Positions 59,853 through 64,000 of a stretch of DNA of 64,000 nucleotides are shown here, in pieces (positions within the stretch are counted from its first letter, which is position 1; each line of letters starts with the position of its first letter). The position numbers were made by a program, and so were the translations under genes. The DNA is taken from the NCBI RefSeq assembly GCF_030818255.1, contig NZ_JAUTAG010000001.1, positions 1,860,001 to 1,924,000 on the forward strand. The letters run 5' to 3'. The stretch comes from Microbacterium sp. SORGH_AS_0969. Its GTDB lineage: Bacteria > Actinomycetota > Actinomycetes > Actinomycetales > Microbacteriaceae. The notes under the pieces were generated by a model that was given only the letters and a program-made list of their open reading frames with translations, had not been told where the DNA came from and did no database searches.

Positions 59853-59926
59853 CACGAGTCAGCCCACCCGAGGGGGCTGCATCACATGAACCGGCAGCGG
59901 TGCCGGCGAAACGAGGAGGTTTCAAC

Positions 59927-60910
59927 ATGAAGGCGAAGAAGATTCTTGCCGGGTTCGCTCTGGTGGGCGCGATCGCTCTGACCACGGCCGGCTGTGCCGG
60001 TGGGGGCAACACCGCCGGCGGCGGGGGCGGCGACGACAAGGTCATCACCGTCGGCTTCGCGCAGACCGGCTCCGAGAGCGGGTGGCGCAGCGCCAACACC
60101 GAGTCGATGAAGGAGGCGTTCTCCGAGGCGAACGGCTTCAACCTCATCTTCAACGCGGCCGACAACAAGCCCGAGGCGCAGATCGCCGCGGTCCGCAGCT
60201 TCATCAACCAGGGCGTCGACGCGATCGTGCTCGCGCCGATCGTCACCGACGGCTGGGACGACGTGCTGAAGGAGGCGAAGGATGCCAACATCCCCGTCAT
60301 CCTCGAAGACCGCACGGTCTCCGCTCCCGAAGACCTGTACGCGAGCTGGGTCGGCCTCGACTTCAAGAAGGAAGGCGAGACCGCGGGCACCTGGGTCGCC
60401 GACAACTTCGGCAAGACGCCCACCAACCTGGTCGTGCTCGAGGGCACCACGGGCTCGTCGGCAGCGACCGACCGTGCCGCCGGGTTCGACGAGGCCATCA
60501 AGGGCACCGACATCAAGGTCCTCGACTCGCAGACGGGCAACTTCACCCGCGCCGAGGGCAAGACGGTGATGGAGGGCTTCCTGCAGAAGTACGGCTCCAC
60601 GATCAACGTGCTGTTCGCGCACAACGACGACATGGGCCTCGGCGCCCTCGACGCGATCAAGGCCGCCGGCCTCAAGCCCGGTACCGACATCAAGATCGTG
60701 ACGATCGACGCCGTCAAGGACGGCATGACCGCCCTGGCCGACGGCGAGTTCAACTACATCGTCGAGTGCAACCCGCTGCTCGGTGACAAGGTCGCCGAGG
60801 TCGTCAAGAAGGTCGTGGCCGGCGAGTCCGTCGACAAGAGCTACATCGTCGAGGACCAGGCGTTCGACCAGGAGCAGGCCAAGGCCGCTCTGCCCGACCG
60901 CAAGTACTGA
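59927..60910 (+). CDS. ytfQ: Galactofuranose-type ABC binding lipoprotein
   Basis: A 327-residue periplasmic-binding-protein-like lipoprotein (lipobox TTAGCAGG, Cys about residue 22). The sequence VGFAQTGSESGWRSANTESMKEA, AADNKPEAQIAAVRSFINQGVDAIVLAPIV (in parts) and ASWVGLDFKKEGETAG closely match YtfQ, which binds galactofuranose. Related transporters carry L-arabinose, so the ligand may be a furanose pentose. ATG 59927 has GAGGAGG. A 15-bp perfect hairpin follows the gene. Confidence 0.88.
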   Translation: MKAKKILAGFALVGAIALTTAGCAGGGNTAGGGGGDDKVITVGFAQTGSESGWRSANTESMKEAFSEANGFNLIFNAADNKPEAQIAAVRSFINQGVDAIVLAPIVTDGWDDVLKEAKDANIPVILEDRTVSAPEDLYASWVGLDFKKEGETAGTWVADNFGKTPTNLVVLEGTTGSSAATDRAAGFDEAIKGTDIKVLDSQTGNFTRAEGKTVMEGFLQKYGSTINVLFAHNDDMGLGALDAIKAAGLKPGTDIKIVTIDAVKDGMTALADGEFNYIVECNPLLGDKVAEVVKKVVAGESVDKSYIVEDQAFDQEQAKAALPDRKY

Positions 60911-60923
60911 TCCCTCCCTCCCG

Positions 60924-60957
60924 GGGTGTGCGGGGCCGTAACCGGCCCCGCACACCC
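60924..60957 (+). terminator. Strong intercistronic hairpin after ytfQ
   Basis: A perfect 15-bp stem (60924-60938 with 60943-60957) around TAAC, without a U tract. It is in the same position as the hairpin after the other sugar-binding protein (7823-7857) and probably favours ytfQ mRNA over the downstream genes. Confidence 0.75.
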
Positions 60958-60984
60958 TCCCGGTACCCCAGAAAGCGATCGAGC

Positions 60985-62586
60985 ATGACATCCGAACGTG
61001 CTGCTGCGGCCCTCGGCCCGCGGGCCACCGTGGTCGAGATGCGAGGAATCAGCATCTCCTTCCCCGGAGTGAAGGCCCTCGACGGGGTCGACTTCACCCT
61101 CTACCCCGGCGAAGTCCACTCCCTCATGGGCGAGAACGGCGCCGGCAAGTCCACGCTCATCAAAGCCCTCACCGGTGTCTACGGCATCAACGCCGGCACC
61201 ATTCGCGTCGATGGCGAGCAGCGGCTCTTCCGCGCCACCGCCGACGCACAGGCGGCGGGCATCGCCACCGTCTATCAAGAGGTCAACCTCTGCCAGAACC
61301 TCACCGTCGGCGAGAACGTCATGCTCGGTCAGGAGGTCCGCCGCGCGGGGATGATCGATTGGAAGGCGACCCACGCGGCCGCCGAACGTCATCTCTCCGA
61401 GCTCGGCGTGCGCATCGACACCCGTTCGATCCTCGCCAGCCACTCGATCGCGATCCAGCAGCTCGTGGCGATCAGCCGCGCGATGGTCGTTGACACCAAG
61501 GTGCTCGTCCTCGACGAGCCCACGTCCAGCCTCGACCGCGGCGAGGTCGAGCAGCTCTTCGGCGTCGTGCGCGATCTCCGCGATCGCGGCGTCGCGATCC
61601 TGTTCGTCTCGCACTTCCTCGACCAGATCTACGAGATATCCGACCGCCTGACCGTGCTCCGCAACGGCACGCTCGTGGGGGAGTACCCCGTCGAAGAACT
61701 CGGCCGCGAGCAACTCGTCGCCAAGATGATCGGCCGCGAGCTCGGCGAACTGGATGCCATCTCTGCCAGCGCCGAGCGCCCCATCGACCGCTCCGGCACC
61801 CCCGTGCTGCGCGCCGTCGGCCTCGGCCGCAAGAACGCCCTCGAGCCCGTCGACCTCGAAGTCTTTGGGGGCGAGGTCGTCGGGCTCGCGGGACTCCTCG
61901 GCTCCGGCCGTACCGAGCTCGCGCGACTCATCGCCGGGGCCGACCGCACCGACGGCGGGTCGATCGAGGTGGCGGGCACATCGGCGCGCACCGGATCGCC
62001 CCGCCACGCGCTCGACCGCGGCATCGCCTTCTCGTCGGAGGACCGTCGCGCCGAGGGCATCGTCGGCGACCTCACGGTGGCCGAGAACATCATCCTCGGT
62101 GTGCAGGCCCGCCGCGGCGCACTCCGTCGTGTCGGCGCCGCCGAGAAACAGGCGATCGTCGACGAGTACATCACCGCTCTCGGCGTTCGCCCGGCCAACC
62201 CGAACGCCCTCATCCGCAACCTCTCCGGTGGCAACCAGCAGAAGGTGCTGCTCGCCCGCTGGCTCGCCACCGCACCGGAGCTGCTCATCCTCGACGAGCC
62301 CACGCGCGGCATCGACGTCGGCGCCAAGGCCGACATCCAGCGCAAGGTCGCCGAGCTCGCCGAGAAGGGCCTGTCGGTCATCTTCATCTCGTCGGAGCTC
62401 GAAGAGGTCCTGCGCCTCGCCCAGCGCGTGGCCGTGCTCCGCGACCGTCGTAAAATCGGCGAACTGGCCACCAAGGACGTCGATCTCGACGGCCTCGTGG
62501 CGTACATCGCCGAAGGTCAGGCCGAGACGACCACGCCCGCAACCGCCCCCGAGACATCGCCGTCCGATCGGGAGAAGATCGCATGA
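60985..62586 (+). CDS. ytfR: Sugar ABC ATPase with two nucleotide-binding domains
   Basis: A 533-residue RbsA/YtfR-type ATPase. Domain 1 has Walker A GENGAGKSTLIKAL and Walker B VLVLDEPTSSLDRGE. Domain 2, from about residue 275, has the altered Walker A GLLGSGRTELARL, as is normal for this class, with signature LSGGNQQKVLLARWL and Walker B LLILDEPTRGIDVGAKADI. It energises the two permeases encoded next. The start at 60985 has a weak ribosome site. ATGA overlap with ytfT. Confidence 0.92.
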   Translation: MTSERAAAALGPRATVVEMRGISISFPGVKALDGVDFTLYPGEVHSLMGENGAGKSTLIKALTGVYGINAGTIRVDGEQRLFRATADAQAAGIATVYQEVNLCQNLTVGENVMLGQEVRRAGMIDWKATHAAAERHLSELGVRIDTRSILASHSIAIQQLVAISRAMVVDTKVLVLDEPTSSLDRGEVEQLFGVVRDLRDRGVAILFVSHFLDQIYEISDRLTVLRNGTLVGEYPVEELGREQLVAKMIGRELGELDAISASAERPIDRSGTPVLRAVGLGRKNALEPVDLEVFGGEVVGLAGLLGSGRTELARLIAGADRTDGGSIEVAGTSARTGSPRHALDRGIAFSSEDRRAEGIVGDLTVAENIILGVQARRGALRRVGAAEKQAIVDEYITALGVRPANPNALIRNLSGGNQQKVLLARWLATAPELLILDEPTRGIDVGAKADIQRKVAELAEKGLSVIFISSELEEVLRLAQRVAVLRDRRKIGELATKDVDLDGLVAYIAEGQAETTTPATAPETSPSDREKIA

Positions 62587-63626
62587 AGAAGTTCCTCACG
62601 CACCGCCTGGTCTGGCCGATCGCGGCGCTCATCGCGCTGATCGCCGTCAACACCATCTCGCGGCCCTCGTTCCTCAGCATCACGGTGCAGAACGGCCAGT
62701 TGTACGGGTCGTTGATCGACATCCTGCGCAACAGCGCACCGCTCATGCTCGTCGCGCTCGGCATGACGCTGGTCATCGCCACGCGCGGCATCGACCTCTC
62801 GGTCGGTGCGATCATGGCGGTCTCCGGTGCCGTCGCGCTCACGATCATCGAAGCGTCCCCCGAACCGGGGAACCTCGGCGTCGTGATGATCGCGATCGTC
62901 GCCGCGGTCGGCACGGCCCTGCTGCTCGGGGTCTGGAACGGCTTCCTGGTCTCGGTGCTCGGCATCCAACCGATCATCGCCACGCTCGTGCTCATGCTCG
63001 CCGGCCGCGGGGTCGCCCTGCTCATCACCAAGGGCTTCATCACCACGATCAACAGCGATCCGTACCAGTTCATGGCGCAGGGATACGTGCTGGGCCTGCC
63101 CTTCGCCTTCTACGTCTCGATCGTCGCCGTGATCGTGGTCGGGGTCCTCGAGCGTCGTACTGCTCTCGGCATGCTCACCGAAGCGGTCGGTATCAACCCC
63201 GAGGCGAGCCGTCTCGCTGGCGTCCGCTCGCGCGGCATCATCTGGGGTGCCTACATCGCCAGCGGCACTCTCGCGGGTATCGCCGGCATCCTCTACAGCT
63301 CGAACATCATGGCGGCCGACGCGAACGCCGCGGGGCTCTATATCGAACTGGATGCCATCCTCGCGGTGGTCCTCGGCGGCACCTCGCTCGCGGGCGGAAA
63401 GTTCAGCATCGCCGGCACCGTCGTCGGCGTGTTCACGATCCAGACGCTCAAGAGCACCATCACCTTCCTGGGCGTCCCGCCCGCGGTCAGCCCCGTGTTC
63501 ATGGCCGCGGCCGTGCTCGTCGTGGTGCTGCTGCAGTCGCCGCGGTTCCGCTCGTTCTTCCACGCGGCCGGTCGTTCCGCCGCCCGCCCGCTCACCCGCC
63601 GTCCTGACGCAAAGGTGCTGTCCTGA
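62583..63626 (+). CDS. ytfT: Sugar ABC permease (YtfT-like)
   Basis: A 347-residue RbsC-type permease with eight to ten helices. Conserved segments are MLVALGMTLVIATRGIDLSVGAIMA, LVSVLGIQPIIATLVLMLAGRG and LDAILAVVLGGTSLAGGKFSIAGT (quoted in parts). It forms the membrane channel with the next permease. Overlaps ytfR by ATGA. Confidence 0.92.
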   Translation: MKKFLTHRLVWPIAALIALIAVNTISRPSFLSITVQNGQLYGSLIDILRNSAPLMLVALGMTLVIATRGIDLSVGAIMAVSGAVALTIIEASPEPGNLGVVMIAIVAAVGTALLLGVWNGFLVSVLGIQPIIATLVLMLAGRGVALLITKGFITTINSDPYQFMAQGYVLGLPFAFYVSIVAVIVVGVLERRTALGMLTEAVGINPEASRLAGVRSRGIIWGAYIASGTLAGIAGILYSSNIMAADANAAGLYIELDAILAVVLGGTSLAGGKFSIAGTVVGVFTIQTLKSTITFLGVPPAVSPVFMAAAVLVVVLLQSPRFRSFFHAAGRSAARPLTRRPDAKVLS

Positions 63627-64000
63627 TGACCACTCTCACCGCCCCGGAGCGCGGCGCCGCGTCGTCGACGAGCGCGTACCGGCGCTTCCTCAGCCGTCAC
63701 ATCTCGTGGGTCCCGGTGTTCGCCGCCGTGGCCATCCTGATCATCATGATCGCGGGCTCGATGGCCTACTTCCCGAACTTCCAGCTGCCGCGCATCATGT
63801 CGTCGATCCTGCTCGACAACGCGTACCTCCTCGTTCTGGCCGTGGGTATGACCTTCGTCATCCTCACCGGGGGGATCGACCTGTCGGTCGGCGCGGTCAT
63901 GGCGTTCACCGGCATCCTGTGCGCCAAGCTGCTCGGTGACGGGGTCCCCGTGGCCGTGGCCGTCCCCGCGATGGTGCTCATCGGTGCCGCGATCGGGCTG
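63626..64000 (+). CDS. yjfF: Sugar ABC permease (YjfF-like), cut by window end
   Basis: The first 125 codons of a second RbsC-type permease, overlapping ytfT by 1 nt (TGATG). NAYLLVLAVGMTFVILTGGIDLSVGAVMAF (in part) is the family signature. The paired-permease arrangement is as in E. coli ytfQRT-yjfF. The remainder lies beyond the right edge. Confidence 0.9.
   Translation, partial: MTTLTAPERGAASSTSAYRRFLSRHISWVPVFAAVAILIIMIAGSMAYFPNFQLPRIMSSILLDNAYLLVLAVGMTFVILTGGIDLSVGAVMAFTGILCAKLLGDGVPVAVAVPAMVLIGAAIGL

Overview
The window looks like chromosomal DNA of a high-GC actinobacterium of the family Microbacteriaceae, most likely Microbacterium or a close relative. This rests on GC-rich coding with strong third-position GC, frequent GTG starts, several apparently leaderless genes with a TAnnnT box 6-7 nt before the start codon, and gene content typical of plant- or soil-associated members. 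There is no rRNA, CRISPR array, transposase or integrase. Two serine tRNAs are present.

Layout: 0-2 kb holds a partial galT divergent from a LacI regulator across a double operator. 1.9-2.6 kb is a VapBC toxin-antitoxin pair. 2.7-4.3 kb is an orphan PAS histidine kinase. 4.5-12.3 kb is a plant-polysaccharide locus: ABC sugar importer, GH51 arabinofuranosidase and GH35 beta-galactosidase, with its own LacI and double operator. 12.3-16.8 kb holds a lipoprotein, a zinc alcohol dehydrogenase and phosphoglucomutase, separated by arrays of palindromic repeats. 17.0-21.2 kb is a two-component system with an unusual double-module kinase, followed by a SipW-type exported protein and its Ser/His signal peptidase. 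21.2-31.5 kb is mainly housekeeping (pheA, photolyase, lipid kinase, serS) plus small or uncharacterised membrane proteins. 31.6-31.9 kb carries tRNA-Ser(TGA), whose 3' end and terminator are duplicated. 32.0-38.5 kb is a five-gene operon joining an OpgC-like acyltransferase (with a degenerate GH26-like ectodomain) and a BcsA-like polysaccharide synthase (with a large insertion) to an RsbU/RsbV/RsbW-type partner-switching set. A LytR-CpsA-Psr ligase and tRNA-Ser(GCT) follow. 40.1-43.2 kb holds a MauE-thioredoxin fusion, a PrsW protease and a DUF808 protein.

From 43.3 to 64 kb the genes are catabolic. First is an amino-acid or amine locus: aldehyde dehydrogenase, ACT-less homoserine dehydrogenase, LysR, MSOX/SolA-type flavin oxidase, polar amino-acid ABC importer, cupin and Lrp. 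Next is a CoA-dependent, non-thiolytic hydroxycinnamate pathway (couN-couO-couM-couL, divergent MarR regulator couR), followed by vanillate O-demethylase vanAB under a PadR regulator and a flavin reductase. Last is a galactofuranose-type ABC importer (ytfQ-ytfR-ytfT-yjfF, cut by the window edge).

Together these loci suggest an organism that trims arabinose- and galactose-containing plant cell-wall chains, imports furanose sugars, and converts wall-bound ferulate or coumarate to vanillate and protocatechuate. It also seems to make a regulated surface polysaccharide and perhaps a SipW-dependent surface protein. The most unusual items are the polysaccharide/partner-switch operon, the double-module kinase beside the SipW pair, and a set of intergenic hairpins that share one architecture but not one sequence.
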